A stretch of DNA of 29,206 nucleotides from Burkholderia sp. (GTDB lineage: Bacteria > Pseudomonadota > Gammaproteobacteria > Burkholderiales > Burkholderiaceae), in the NCBI GenBank assembly GCA_028292565.1, contig JAQGMD010000428.1, forward strand, positions 1 through 29,206, in the 5' to 3' direction. Each line of letters begins with the position of its first letter. Position 1 is the stretch's first letter. The notes under the pieces were generated by a model that made no database searches, was not told the DNA's origin, and saw nothing but the letters and a program-made list of their open reading frames with translations. Both the position numbers and the translations under genes were made by a program. Below, in pieces: positions 17,313-25,897 of this stretch.

Positions 17313-18602
17313 TCAATACCCCAACGTCCGCGGCAACCACAACGCCAGCGACGGAAACACCGTCACCAGCCCCAGCGCCAGCAGCATCGCACCAACCATC
17401 CAGAGCGCCCACCCCACGGTGGACTCCATCGATATACCGGCGATCTTCGTGGTCACCATCAGGTTGACCGCCATCGGCGGCGTGAACTGTCCGATCGCCA
17501 TGTTCATCGTCATGATGATGCCGAACCAGACCGGATCCCAACCGTACGCCGCGATGATCGGCAGCAGGATCGGCAGGAACACGAGGAAGATCGACACCGC
17601 ATCGAGCAGCATGCCGGCGATCAGCAGCATGATGGTAATCATCAACAGCATCACACCCTCGTTCGAGGTGAAGCCGAGCAGCAGCTCGGCGAATGCATCG
17701 AATGCGCCGAGCGTTGCGCCGGCATGGGCGAAAACGCCAGCCAGCGAAATGATCAGCATCACCACTGCGGAGATTTCAGCGGACTCGACCAGCACATCGT
17801 AAATCTTGCGGATGGTCAGGGTACGGTAGACAAACACGCCGACAAACAGGCCGTAGAACGCTGCGACCACTGCCGCTTCGGTCGGGGTAAACATGCCGGT
17901 ACGCAAGCCGCCGAGGATGATGACCGGCGCCAGCAGCCCCCAGATAGCCTCCTTGAAGCTTTGCCAGAACGGCGGCGTCTTTTCGTCGGAAGCCAGGCCC
18001 CAGCCGTTTTTGTAGGCGAAGTACAGCGTCGGCAAAATAAGTGACAGTCCCGCGAGGATGCCGGGAATGACACCGCCGGCGAACAACGCAGGCACTGAGG
18101 CAGCGGGCACCAGCACGCTGTAGACGATCAGTGCAATCGACGGCGGAATGAGAATCGCAGTCGATCCCGCCGCTGCGATCAGCGTGGCGGAGAATTCCTT
18201 CGGATAGCCCTGCTTGAGCATGCCGGGAATCATGACCATCGCCACCGCTGCCGCATCCGCGGGCCCGGAGCCGGATATCCCGCCCAGGAACATGCACACC
18301 AGGATCGCTACGACACCCTGCGCGCCGCGGCGCTGGCCGACAATGGCCGACGCAAAGCGCACAATGCGCACCGCAACGCCGGCGCGTTCAAAGATCATCC
18401 CTGCCAGTACGAACACAGGGAGTGCGAGCAGCGGGTATTTGGCGATGCCGTTATAGGCATTGGTCGGCACCGACATGATGCCGAGTCCCTCGATCAGAAT
18501 CACGGCAGTACCGGCTGCGCCCAATGCGATCGCGAGCGGCGCGCCCAGCGCGAGCAACAGCGCAAAACCCAGGAACAGAATCAGACTTCCTTCAGCGATC
18601 AT
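17313..18602 (-). CDS. dctM: TRAP transporter large permease (DctM)
   Basis: 429 residues, polytopic inner-membrane protein with about 12 predicted helices, the usual size of DctM. Recognisable family segments include NAYNGIAKYPLLALPVFVLAG near residue 48, the GGISGSGPADAAAVAMVMIP block near 112 and FTPTEAAVVAAFYG near 228. It uses the Na+ gradient to drive uptake of a carboxylate delivered by the DctP binding protein. Start is 3 bp after the dctQ stop. Encoded in the order P-Q-M. Confidence 0.95.
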   Translation of the reverse strand: MIAEGSLILFLGFALLLALGAPLAIALGAAGTAVILIEGLGIMSVPTNAYNGIAKYPLLALPVFVLAGMIFERAGVAVRIVRFASAIVGQRRGAQGVVAILVCMFLGGISGSGPADAAAVAMVMIPGMLKQGYPKEFSATLIAAAGSTAILIPPSIALIVYSVLVPAASVPALFAGGVIPGILAGLSLILPTLYFAYKNGWGLASDEKTPPFWQSFKEAIWGLLAPVIILGGLRTGMFTPTEAAVVAAFYGLFVGVFVYRTLTIRKIYDVLVESAEISAVVMLIISLAGVFAHAGATLGAFDAFAELLLGFTSNEGVMLLMITIMLLIAGMLLDAVSIFLVFLPILLPIIAAYGWDPVWFGIIMTMNMAIGQFTPPMAVNLMVTTKIAGISMESTVGWALWMVGAMLLALGLVTVFPSLALWLPRTLGY

Positions 18603-18605
18603 GAC

Positions 18606-19112
18606 TCAGTCCTTCTGGCGAACAAGGCGGATCGTGCGGCCGACGATGCGCAGGAAAATCACCGCCGACAACAAGGGCAGCCAGATCGTGTAAATCCACT
18701 GCGGGATGCCGATGCCGGGCGAAGTCGTGTCGTACTGCCAGTCATCCCAGAACAGGAAGAAGCCATACCAGGCCATCACCCCGAACATGATTGCGGAGAC
18801 CGCCATCACCAGGTACTCGACTTTGCGGGCAACGGCAGGCGGCAAACGGTCGGTGAGGAATGTCATGCGGATGTTGGTGTCACGCGCGAATGCTGCTGAC
18901 GCGCCGAACAGGGTCAGCACCACCATCAGGAATATCGAGAACTCTTCGGTGAACGCAAACGACAAATCGCTGAAGTAGCGGACCACCACGTTGGCGAAGG
19001 TAATGCAGCAGATCAGGGCCATCGCCATCGCGGCGCAGAATTCCTCGATCTTGACCGGCACGCGCGGCGGCTGTTCGCCCCGTGCTTCGGCGTTTTCGGG
19101 TAAATCACTCAT
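18606..19112 (-). CDS. dctQ: TRAP transporter small permease (DctQ)
   Basis: 168 residues with four predicted membrane helices (about 23-44, 55-76, 98-119, 137-158), the standard DctQ topology. The family sequence FANVVVRYFSDLSFAFTEEFS is present around 38-59. The frame is open upstream through the palindromic repeat, but ATG 19112 (with AAGAG nearby) starts the recognisable protein. Forms the membrane complex with DctM. Confidence 0.93.
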   Translation of the reverse strand: MSDLPENAEARGEQPPRVPVKIEEFCAAMAMALICCITFANVVVRYFSDLSFAFTEEFSIFLMVVLTLFGASAAFARDTNIRMTFLTDRLPPAVARKVEYLVMAVSAIMFGVMAWYGFFLFWDDWQYDTTSPGIGIPQWIYTIWLPLLSAVIFLRIVGRTIRLVRQKD

Positions 19113-19143
19113 CTTATTGCTCTTTTGATTCGTAAAAAATGAC

Positions 19144-19183
19144 ACTCCCCTCTCCCGCAAGCACGCTTGCGGGAGAGGGGAGT
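19144..19183. repeat. Perfect 19-bp palindrome between dctP and dctQ (repeat copy C)
   Basis: Two 19-bp arms, positions 19144-19162 and 19165-19183, are perfect inverted complements around a 2-bp centre (ACTCCCCTCTCCCGCAAGC and its complement). It lies 20 bp after the dctP stop and 31 bp before the dctQ start. In RNA it would be a very stable hairpin. No T-tract follows. It can protect the dctP mRNA 3' end or attenuate dctQM, giving more binding protein than permease; it is also part of a dispersed repeat family. Confidence 0.85.
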
Positions 19184-19203
19184 TGCAAGGTAGTCCCGTG
19201 CGT

Positions 19204-20226
19204 TTATTTGCGTGCAGCGATCTCTGCTTCAGCTTTTTTGACCAGGTCGACGCCAACCGTCTTCGACCATTTGTCATAAACGGGCTTGGTCAGTTTCTTG
19301 AACTGGTCGACGTCGCCGGCGTTCAGGCGGGTGACTTTAACGCCCTGGCCTTCCACTTCCTTGTACAGGCTGTTATCCGCAGCGGTCAGTCCCTTGCGAG
19401 CCAGTGCGATTTCTTCCTTGCCGGCCTGGATCGCAGCGGCGCGCACGGCGTCCTGGTCAGCCTTGTTCCAGCTCTCCCACACCTTCTTGTTGACGACGTA
19501 AATCAGCGGGTCGTTCATATAGCCCCACTGCGTCAGGTATTTCTGGCCGACGGTGCTGATCTTTGCGCCGAGGAATACCGAGATCGGGTTTTCCTGGCCA
19601 TCGACCGCGCCCGAAGCCAGCGCAGGCTGCGCATCGGCCCAGCTCATTTGCGTCGGATTCGCACCCAGCGCGGAGAAGGTATCGTTGAACAGCGGTGAGC
19701 CAACCACGCGGAACTTCATGCCCTTCATGTCGGCCGGCGTCTTGATCTCGCGCTTGGAATTGGAGAGTTCACGGAAGCCGTTCTCGCCCCATGCCAGTGG
19801 CACCACGCCGTTCTTCTCGATCGCCTTGAAAATCATTTTGCCGGTCTCGCCCTGCATCAATGCATCGGCCGAGCGGTAATCCGGCTGCAGGAACGGCAGC
19901 GAGAACAGGTTCAGTTCCTTGACCTGCGGCGACCAGTTGATCGACGAGCCGACCGCGAGGTCAATCACGCCCTGGCGGATCGCCGTGAATTCGCGCGTCT
20001 GGTCACCAGCGACCAGCGAAGTCCCCGGATACATCTTGATGTTGATGCGGCCCTGGGTTTTTTCCTTGACCAGTTCAGCCCAGCGCTCGCCGCCTTTGCC
20101 CCATGGGAAAGCGGTGCCGAGCACGGTGGACAGGCGGTATTCGGGTTGATATTTCTGCTGTGCGACGGCAGGCAGGGATACAGAAAGCGCTGCGCCGATG
20201 GCGAGCGCGAAGAGGGTTTTACGCAA
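19204..20226 (-). CDS. dctP: TRAP transporter substrate-binding protein (DctP)
   Basis: 340 residues, periplasmic. Signal peptide MRKTLFALAIGAALSVSLPAVAQ. Mature protein shows the DctP/TAXI fold with the carboxylate-binding arginine R173 in GMKFRVVGSP, plus the family's GENGFRELSNSKREI (147-161), SGAVDGQENPI (205-215) and a C-terminal long helix. The start codon is TTG at 20226 with AGGAGA about 6-7 nt upstream; no in-frame ATG gives a signal peptide, so TTG is the likely start. First gene of a PQM operon that continues into the amidase and two-component genes. Ligand not predictable beyond an organic acid. Confidence 0.95.
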   Translation of the reverse strand: MRKTLFALAIGAALSVSLPAVAQQKYQPEYRLSTVLGTAFPWGKGGERWAELVKEKTQGRINIKMYPGTSLVAGDQTREFTAIRQGVIDLAVGSSINWSPQVKELNLFSLPFLQPDYRSADALMQGETGKMIFKAIEKNGVVPLAWGENGFRELSNSKREIKTPADMKGMKFRVVGSPLFNDTFSALGANPTQMSWADAQPALASGAVDGQENPISVFLGAKISTVGQKYLTQWGYMNDPLIYVVNKKVWESWNKADQDAVRAAAIQAGKEEIALARKGLTAADNSLYKEVEGQGVKVTRLNAGDVDQFKKLTKPVYDKWSKTVGVDLVKKAEAEIAARK

Positions 20227-20542
20227 GGGTGTCTCCTAGGTTTAACAGGCAGCATGTTTAATCGGCTGCTCTTTCTTTGCGCCCGGCTTTGTGCCGTCGG
20301 CCTGCTGCAGGTTGTGACTGGCTGTTATTCAGGGCGCATGCGACTTTGTACAGGAATCTTTACGGGGAGGCAACAGTGCAAGACACTCGGATTGCGATCA
20401 AATGAGCAATATGCCAACGAAACCATACCGGTTATATATCTGTGCAACCGCCACAGCACTCCCTTGTCAAATCATCCACTCGTACCCACGTTTACTATGC
20501 GGCGCAAGCCGCGCCCTATTCACTTCACAGGAGCAGCGCATC
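20227..20542. other. Divergent intergenic region between dctP and the DUF2076 gene
   Basis: 316 bp with no convincing gene; it must hold the outward promoters for dctP (minus) and the DUF2076 gene (plus). A small GCGGC-gcaa-GCCGC hairpin lies about 35-50 bp upstream of the DUF2076 start. The frame of DUF2076 is open to 20402, but that part has no family resemblance. I did not find a confident sigma-70 or sigma-54 box. Confidence 0.4.
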
Positions 20543-21211
20543 ATGACTCCCCAGGAAAGCCAGGCTTTGCAGAATTTCCTCGGTCAACTCACGCAGGTCC
20601 GAGGTGTACAGAAAGATCCCGAGGCCGACGCAACCATCTCGAGGGCCGTAGCGCAACAACCGGATGCACCCTACTTGTTGGTGCAACGCGCGCTGCTGCA
20701 GGACCAGGCCCTTCAGAATGCGCAGGCGCAGATCGCGCAGTTGCGCAATGAATTGGAGGCAACCCGCCGCCCGGCTTCCGCTTCCGGCGCAGGCAGCTTT
20801 CTTGACGCGGGCAGCGCATGGGGCCGCAGCGCGGTCAGCCCGCCGCATCCCGAAGCGCAGTCACCGGTCATGCAGGCTGCGCCGGGCCGCATGCCGATGC
20901 AGGGCGGCTATGGTCAACAGGCTGCGCGTCCCGGATTTTTCGGCGGAGGCGGCGGCAATTTCCTCGGTAGTCTGGCGGCGACTGCGGCAGGTGTCGCCGG
21001 AGGTGCGTTCCTGTTCCAGGGCATCCAGAATCTGATGGGCAATGATGCCCACGATTCTTCCGCGAAGGCGGAGCCGGATGCCGCGCCAGCGGAGGCGGCG
21101 CCGGCCTCCCTGGCGGATAACTCTGCAATGGATGCCGATTCCGGATCCTTTGACGAGAGCGGGCTCGGGGATATGGACTTTGGCGGCGGCGACGACAGCA
21201 CCTCAATCTGA
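20543..21211 (+). CDS. DUF2076 family protein
   Basis: 222 residues. The opening MTPQESQALQNFLGQLTQV, the ISRAVAQQPDAPYLLVQRALLQDQAL segment (about 32-58) and the glycine-rich hydrophobic stretch FFGGGGGNFLGSLAATAAGVAGGAFLF (about 133-159) are characteristic of DUF2076. A coiled coil covers about 55-75, and the C-terminus is acidic and Gly/Asp rich. No signal peptide; the single hydrophobic segment may insert in or associate with the membrane. Function unknown; the family is common in proteobacteria. ATG 20543 has an AGGAG site 9 nt upstream. Convergent with the HugZ-like gene, with the repeat array between them. Confidence 0.85.
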   Translation: MTPQESQALQNFLGQLTQVRGVQKDPEADATISRAVAQQPDAPYLLVQRALLQDQALQNAQAQIAQLRNELEATRRPASASGAGSFLDAGSAWGRSAVSPPHPEAQSPVMQAAPGRMPMQGGYGQQAARPGFFGGGGGNFLGSLAATAAGVAGGAFLFQGIQNLMGNDAHDSSAKAEPDAAPAEAAPASLADNSAMDADSGSFDESGLGDMDFGGGDDSTSI

Positions 21212-21228
21212 GATGACCATCGGGCTAC

Positions 21229-21631
21229 GAGTTATCCACACTTATTGTGGGCAAGCTTGTTGATAAGTGGGCTGGACTCGCGCTATGTGTTTGATCCGAT
21301 ACGCTTTTACTGTTGTGCGCGAAAAAGACCGCCAGGCGGGTTGCGGCCCGCTATTTCCGCGATCGGGGCATAACGTGACGGGAGCGGGTCATGACGCACC
21401 CCGCGAGTTATCCACATTATTTGTGGGCAAGCTTGTTGATAAGTGGGCTGGATAAACGCTATGTGCTTGATCCGTTACGCTTTTATTGGTGTGCGCGCAA
21501 AAGCAGAGCGACGAGCGCACGAGCCGTCCTACGAAGTTATTCACAGGATGTGTGGGCAAGCTTGTTGATAACTATGCTGGATACTCGCTATGCCTTTGAT
21601 CCGTTACGCTTTTCCCGTCGCGCCGCAGAAA
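21229..21631. repeat. Three direct repeats with paired DnaA-type boxes
   Basis: Three copies (about 21229-21326, 21405-21503, 21534-21631) in the same orientation with spacers of about 80 and 30 bp. Each starts with a DnaA box: TTATCCACA at 21232 and 21408, TTATTCACA at 21537. Each then has GCAAGCTTGTTGATAA, ending in TGTTGATAA (21258, 21434, 21563), the reverse of TTATCAACA, one mismatch from the box. A second block, CGCTATG then TTGATCCGNTACGCTTTT, recurs at 21281, 21457 and 21586. Spacer sequences are not conserved. The array lies between convergent genes and so is not a promoter for either. Possible roles: DnaA titration or reactivation site, replication origin element, or a dispersed repeat. 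Confidence 0.8.
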
Positions 21632-21638
21632 GCGACAT

Positions 21639-22274
21639 TCAAAAAAGACGCATCACGACCGCGCGCAGGTCTTCGACGGCAACAGGCGCGTCGGCGAACT
21701 CTCGTCGCTCGCGCAAGCCGTCGCATACAACATCGATGCCGTAACGATCAAGTCCGGGCACGCGAACGCCGGCCGGTTGCACGCCGGCCAGCTCATCAAC
21801 CAGTGCCGCTTCATCGGCCAGCGGCAATACAGCGGCGCCGGCCCACTCATTCTCGTCGAGCCATCCCATTTGCCCGAAGCCCGCGACAAAACGCGCACGC
21901 CTGGGTACGAAACGAAAAAACGCAAAGTCCCCCAGTGCGAGATATTGCGCGGCCTCGGGCTGATAACGAAGGTAGCGGGCACGAAGTGCAGGTGATGGCT
22001 CGACCTGTGCCGCGTCGCCTATGAGCGTCAGCCGCGCATTCGCCAGCACATCGGCCCCCGTCGCAGCTGCCACGAGCAAACTGCAGTGAGGATCCGCGAA
22101 CAGGTTGCGGGTATGTTCGGCAAGCCTGCTGATCAGAAAGATGGGATGATGTTCCTCGTCGAGTGCGAACGGCAGCGCGGACGCGTAGGGATATCCCGGC
22201 ATGCGCGCGGATTGGGTTGCAAGCGCGCCCGATGAGGCAGCGTGCAATGCATGACATATGGCATCAAACAACAT
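21639..22274 (-). CDS. HugZ-like pyridoxamine-5'-phosphate-oxidase-fold protein
   Basis: 211 residues, cytoplasmic. N-terminal split-barrel FMN-binding domain (about 10-140) with SGALATQSARMPGYPYASALPFALD, LISRLAEHTRNLFADPHCSLLV and the HugZ/CREG-type RARFVAGFGQMGWL near 125-138. The C-terminal part resembles the short DUF2470-type helical region. Some HugZ proteins degrade heme, others are general FMN or heme binders; no heme uptake genes are nearby, so the role is open. Start ATG 22274 has AAGGAAG about 5 nt upstream. Transcribed toward the repeat array. Confidence 0.8.
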   Translation of the reverse strand: MLFDAICHALHAASSGALATQSARMPGYPYASALPFALDEEHHPIFLISRLAEHTRNLFADPHCSLLVAAATGADVLANARLTLIGDAAQVEPSPALRARYLRYQPEAAQYLALGDFAFFRFVPRRARFVAGFGQMGWLDENEWAGAAVLPLADEAALVDELAGVQPAGVRVPGLDRYGIDVVCDGLRERREFADAPVAVEDLRAVVMRLF

Positions 22275-22429
22275 GGGACTTCCTTGTTAATAGCAGGAAC
22301 CTCGTGTTTCCGATGCGACCATGCATCGGAGTTTGCTCACGCTCATTACTTCAAATGTAAAGTTCTATATTTTCGTTTATTGGACCGCGCGACGGATTCC
22401 TCCTTCTTGCGCGGGACCCGGAGTGAATT

Positions 22430-22999
22430 ATGACCGCGAAAGCCCCTGAAATAGTGAAACCAGCGCGCCTCTTCCTGATTGCATCATGGCTGCTTTTGGT
22501 GGCAGGCTGTGCCACCGAGCAAGCCGTCGAGAAAAAAACCGGCCGGGTGACACCGACCATCGCCATGACCGGTGCAAGCGGAGATATGAACAAGTACATT
22601 GGCACCTGGACGTCGAATTGCGGCAAGACATACAAGGCAACGTCGTCCGGCGGCACTGCATTGACCAGCGGGATCAATTCATTCAGTTTCACTTCGGTCT
22701 CCGGGAGCGCGGTCGAAGGAACGCTCGCGATCGACTCACATGAAACCCCGGACTGCAGCGGGCCGTACAGCCGCACTTCCGCAAAGATTACGATGTCATA
22801 TGTGGGTAACATCACAGTGCGCAGCTCACTCGGTGAGTCGACCCTGTTCACCGGTACTGCCGACAAGGTGGCCGCCACCGCGGCAAGTGGCGGCGGCAAT
22901 GCATTCAACATCGGATTCTTTGAGGGCTTTAACAGGTTCCAGCTTGCGCCACTCGATAATTTTTCCACCACCAATCTTGTTTATACGAAGAAGCAATAG
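22430..22999 (+). CDS. Hypothetical lipoprotein, 189 residues
   Basis: Lipoprotein signal peptide with lipobox LVAGC (cysteine 27). The mature part is Ser/Thr/Gly-rich and probably beta-structured, with two further cysteines (in TSNCGKTY and PDCSGPY) that may form a disulfide. GDMNKYIGTWTSNCGKTYKA resembles the start of lipocalin-like or extracellular lipid-binding small barrels, but this is only an impression. ATG 22430 has GGAG about 6 nt upstream. The AT-rich segment 22345-22385 upstream, between it and the divergent HugZ-like gene, probably carries the promoter. Confidence 0.75.
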   Translation: MTAKAPEIVKPARLFLIASWLLLVAGCATEQAVEKKTGRVTPTIAMTGASGDMNKYIGTWTSNCGKTYKATSSGGTALTSGINSFSFTSVSGSAVEGTLAIDSHETPDCSGPYSRTSAKITMSYVGNITVRSSLGESTLFTGTADKVAATAASGGGNAFNIGFFEGFNRFQLAPLDNFSTTNLVYTKKQ

Positions 23000-23038
23000 T
23001 TCCGACGTTTAGTCTGAAGTAACGAAGACGAGGTAACG

Positions 23039-24127
23039 ATGAGCAGAATGTGGATACCTGTATCGGCTGTGCAAGCCAGGGCGCATCCCCTCTACGGCAG
23101 GGGCGGCTGGCTGACACTGTTTGTACTTAGTGTATTGATGGGTCTGGTCGTCAGCGGCGCGTTCTGGACTGTCATTTTGACCGTGCGTACCGCCGCCGAT
23201 TCGGTCATCCGCTTTCTCGGGGTATACAGCGCGGTCTCCGCATTCGCCGGCCTGGTCATGCTAGCGCTCTTTGTCATGAGGAGCCCGAATTTTCGCGTGG
23301 TAGCCATCAGCTTGTTGCTCGTGCCATGGCCTATCCTGGCGGCGATTTACTTTGACTCGGTGCCGCATAACCTGATCCTCGGGGGATCCGCAATATGGTT
23401 TGTTTCGGTCCTGATATGGGCGAGCTATCTGCAGCGTTCCCGGCGGGTGCGCGTGACGTTCGAGCACTGTGTCGAGGGCGAGGCGCCCGACGCGAATGGA
23501 AGGTCCGAGCCGGTGTATGTGCCGCGCGACACAATGGTGGCGGCCGGTGGAAGGGATCCGGCAGCTGTGATGTCGCAAAAGTTCGACGTGATCAATTGCG
23601 ACGATCCTTCCGCGGATCCCGCTGAAGACTGCTGGGCCCAGGCGTTGGTGGAATATGAAACTGACCGCAAAAAGCCGGGACTGTGGGCGCGTGCGTTTGC
23701 TGAAGCGCATGGCAATGAGACGGCCGCCAAAGCGCTGTATCTGAAGCTGCGGGCCACCCAGCTTTTCGATGATTACCAGGAACAGGCGCGCGAAGTGATC
23801 AAGCAGCAGCAGGCAGAACAGGAAGCGGTTGCGCTGAACCAGCGATATGAAAATTCACTGACCGAGCATCAGCTAAAAATCAAGCGCGCGATGGAGCTGG
23901 CGGAGTATGGCGGCGAAGATGCATTCGCCGCGGCAGTGGACTTGATCAGGCTGCTCGGCGGCACGATTGAACGCAAATCTTCCGTCGTATTTTCTTCATC
24001 GGGCTGGAAGGTTGAACTCGCCGGCTATAGCGACCGGTTTGGGGGCGACGAAGAACTCATGCAGTGGGTGCGGGGCGTTGTGCTGCCGAAAGCGCGGCTG
24101 CTCCTGCCGGTGCATAAGAGCTATTGA
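23039..24127 (+). CDS. Membrane protein, DUF2569-like N-terminus with cytoplasmic coiled-coil tail
   Basis: 362 residues. Four predicted membrane helices (about 22-48, 58-80, 86-105, 111-131), preceded by HPLYGRGGWLTLFVLS, similar to the DUF2569 family start. The C-terminal 230 residues are soluble, with an acidic segment (about 195-205), a glutamine-rich coiled coil (about 245-285) and a closing region containing GGTIERKSSVVFSSSGWKVEL. No enzymatic motif recognised. ATG 23039 has GAGG 5 nt upstream; 39 bp after the lipoprotein gene, so probably the same transcript. Confidence 0.75.
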   Translation: MSRMWIPVSAVQARAHPLYGRGGWLTLFVLSVLMGLVVSGAFWTVILTVRTAADSVIRFLGVYSAVSAFAGLVMLALFVMRSPNFRVVAISLLLVPWPILAAIYFDSVPHNLILGGSAIWFVSVLIWASYLQRSRRVRVTFEHCVEGEAPDANGRSEPVYVPRDTMVAAGGRDPAAVMSQKFDVINCDDPSADPAEDCWAQALVEYETDRKKPGLWARAFAEAHGNETAAKALYLKLRATQLFDDYQEQAREVIKQQQAEQEAVALNQRYENSLTEHQLKIKRAMELAEYGGEDAFAAAVDLIRLLGGTIERKSSVVFSSSGWKVELAGYSDRFGGDEELMQWVRGVVLPKARLLLPVHKSY

Positions 24128-24167
24128 TAGAGAATTGCAGGAGACGACGTCCGGCGGGAACCGTGCA

Positions 24168-24187
24168 GATATAAATTCCTCTATATC
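24168..24187. promoter_or_regulatory. AT-rich inverted repeat upstream of the catalase gene
   Basis: GATATA and TATATC are inverted arms separated by 8 bp, 57-76 bp before the catalase start. It sits in the only AT-rich part of the 116-bp gap. It could overlap the promoter or be an operator; it does not match the OxyR ATAG-N7-CTAT pattern well. Confidence 0.3.
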
Positions 24188-24243
24188 GCTTAAGGTTAAA
24201 TCGCGATCTGATCGCGCTTCGCATCGCAACGAAAGGACATCCC

Positions 24244-25848
24244 GTGAAAGACAAGCGCCCGATTCTTACCACCCGCCAGGGCCATCCTGTCAGGGACAAC
24301 CAGGCAATGCGTTCAGTGGGGGAACGCGGTCCGGCAACCCTCGAGAACTACCAGTTCATTGAAAAGATCACGCACTTCGACCGCGAGCGGATTCCGGAAC
24401 GTGTCGTCCATGCGCGTGGGGCAGGAGCACACGGTTACTTCGAAGCGTACGGAAAGATCGGCAACGAACCGGCGGCTAAGTACACGCGCGCCAAGGTGTT
24501 GACCCAGACTGGCATCCGCACGCCGGTGTTCGCACGTTTCTCGACGGTGATCGGCAGCAAGGACTCGCCTGAAACCGCGCGCGACCCGCGCGGTTTCGCT
24601 GTGAAGCTCAAGACAGTGGAGGGCAATTGGGACCTGGTCGGCAACAACCTGAAGGTGTTCTTCATCCGCGACGCGATCAAGTTCCCCGACATGATCCATG
24701 CGTTCAAGCCGGACCCGGTCAGCAATCGCCAGGAACCATGGCGCTTTTACGATTTCGTGGCGGCCATGCCCGAAACGCTGCATATCGTCACCTGGGTCAA
24801 GAGCCCGTGGGGTATCCCGGCCAACTATCGCGAAATGGAAGGCTCAGGCGTCAACACCTATAAACTCATCAATGACGAGGGCGTAGCGCACCTCGTCAAA
24901 TTCCACTGGGAACCAAAACAGGGCGTGCGCAACCTGACCACCGCTCAGGCCGCGGAGATACAGGCGCAAGATGTCGGCAACGCGACGAAGGACCTGTACG
25001 ACGCCATCGAGCGAGGTGATTTTCCCGAGTGGGAATTCTGTGTGCAGATCATGTCGGACGACGATCATCCCGAGCTTGACTTCGATCCGCTCGACGACAC
25101 CAAGCGTTGGCCCGAAGATCAATTCCCGTTGCTTCCGGTTGGACGGATGGTGCTCGACCGCAATCCGGATAATTTTTTCGCTGAGACGGAACAGGCCGCG
25201 TTCGGTACCGGCGTCCTCGTCGACGGCGTCGATTTTTCGGACGACAAAATGCTGCAGGGGCGCACGCTGTCATATTCCGACACGCAGCGCTACCGGGTCG
25301 GCCCGAACTACCTGCAGTTACCGATCAATGCACCGCAGGACAAGGCGCGCGCCCATACCAACCAGCGCGACGGCCAGATGGCCTTCTACGTCGACATCCA
25401 CGACGAAAACAAACACATCAACTACGAGCCCAGCCTCATAGGTGGTTTCCGGGAAGCGCCAAAGCCCGCAAATGAATATCACCAATGGGTGGAAGGCCAC
25501 CTTGGGCGCTACCAGACCTCGCGCACCACCGATGACTACAAACAGGCCGGCGACCGCTATCGCACGTTTGAAGACTGGGAACGCGACGACCTGATCGCCA
25601 ATATGGCCGGCGACCTGAAACAATGCCCCGAGCCGATCCAGCTGCGGATGGTCTGGCATTGGTGGCACTGTGATGAGGACTATGGCCGCCGCGTTGCCGA
25701 GGCGGCAGGTGTCGATCTTGAGAAGGCAAAGGCCTTGCCGCCGCTGCCTGGCAAACCCGCGCCTCATGAGCGGCGCGCTTCGCCTACTTATACTGATGGG
25801 CGGCCGGAGGAAGCTGCTCCTTCGATGGAACCTGCGGTGACGAAGTGA
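24244..25848 (+). CDS. Monofunctional heme catalase, small-subunit type
   Basis: 534 residues; converts H2O2 to water and oxygen. Catalytic H56 in [15 protein letters not shown], catalytic Asn in GNWDLVGNN (about N134), proximal heme tyrosine Y344 with R340 in [11 protein letters not shown]. No C-terminal flavodoxin-like domain, so not the large KatE type. No signal peptide, cytoplasmic. GTG start at 24244 with AAAGGA about 8 nt upstream. Followed 49 bp later by an ankyrin gene, the arrangement known for katB-ankB in Pseudomonas aeruginosa. The C-terminal 30 residues are Pro/Ala/Glu-rich and probably disordered. Confidence 0.96.
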   Translation: MKDKRPILTTRQGHPVRDNQAMRSVGERGPATLENYQFIEKITHFDRERIPERVVHARGAGAHGYFEAYGKIGNEPAAKYTRAKVLTQTGIRTPVFARFSTVIGSKDSPETARDPRGFAVKLKTVEGNWDLVGNNLKVFFIRDAIKFPDMIHAFKPDPVSNRQEPWRFYDFVAAMPETLHIVTWVKSPWGIPANYREMEGSGVNTYKLINDEGVAHLVKFHWEPKQGVRNLTTAQAAEIQAQDVGNATKDLYDAIERGDFPEWEFCVQIMSDDDHPELDFDPLDDTKRWPEDQFPLLPVGRMVLDRNPDNFFAETEQAAFGTGVLVDGVDFSDDKMLQGRTLSYSDTQRYRVGPNYLQLPINAPQDKARAHTNQRDGQMAFYVDIHDENKHINYEPSLIGGFREAPKPANEYHQWVEGHLGRYQTSRTTDDYKQAGDRYRTFEDWERDDLIANMAGDLKQCPEPIQLRMVWHWWHCDEDYGRRVAEAAGVDLEKAKALPPLPGKPAPHERRASPTYTDGRPEEAAPSMEPAVTK

Positions 25849-25897
25849 CGTTACCGACGCCGCTTGAGCGTTCAACGTATCAACCATAAGGAGCAAC

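Noticed and set aside
20402..20542. Longer N-terminus for the DUF2076 protein
   Set aside because: The extension has no family resemblance, and the ATG at 20543 has a good ribosome site and the typical MTPQE start.
21229..21631. Chromosomal oriC proper
   Set aside because: DnaA boxes are present, but dnaA, dnaN, rpmH, rnpA, parA and an obvious AT-rich unwinding region are all absent. Kept as a DnaA-box array, not called an origin.
21229..21631. CRISPR array
   Set aside because: Only three long (about 95-bp) repeats with unequal spacers and no cas genes.
24168..24187. OxyR operator ahead of the catalase gene
   Set aside because: Only a 6-bp AT-rich inverted repeat; the four-part ATAG/CTAT spacing is not met.
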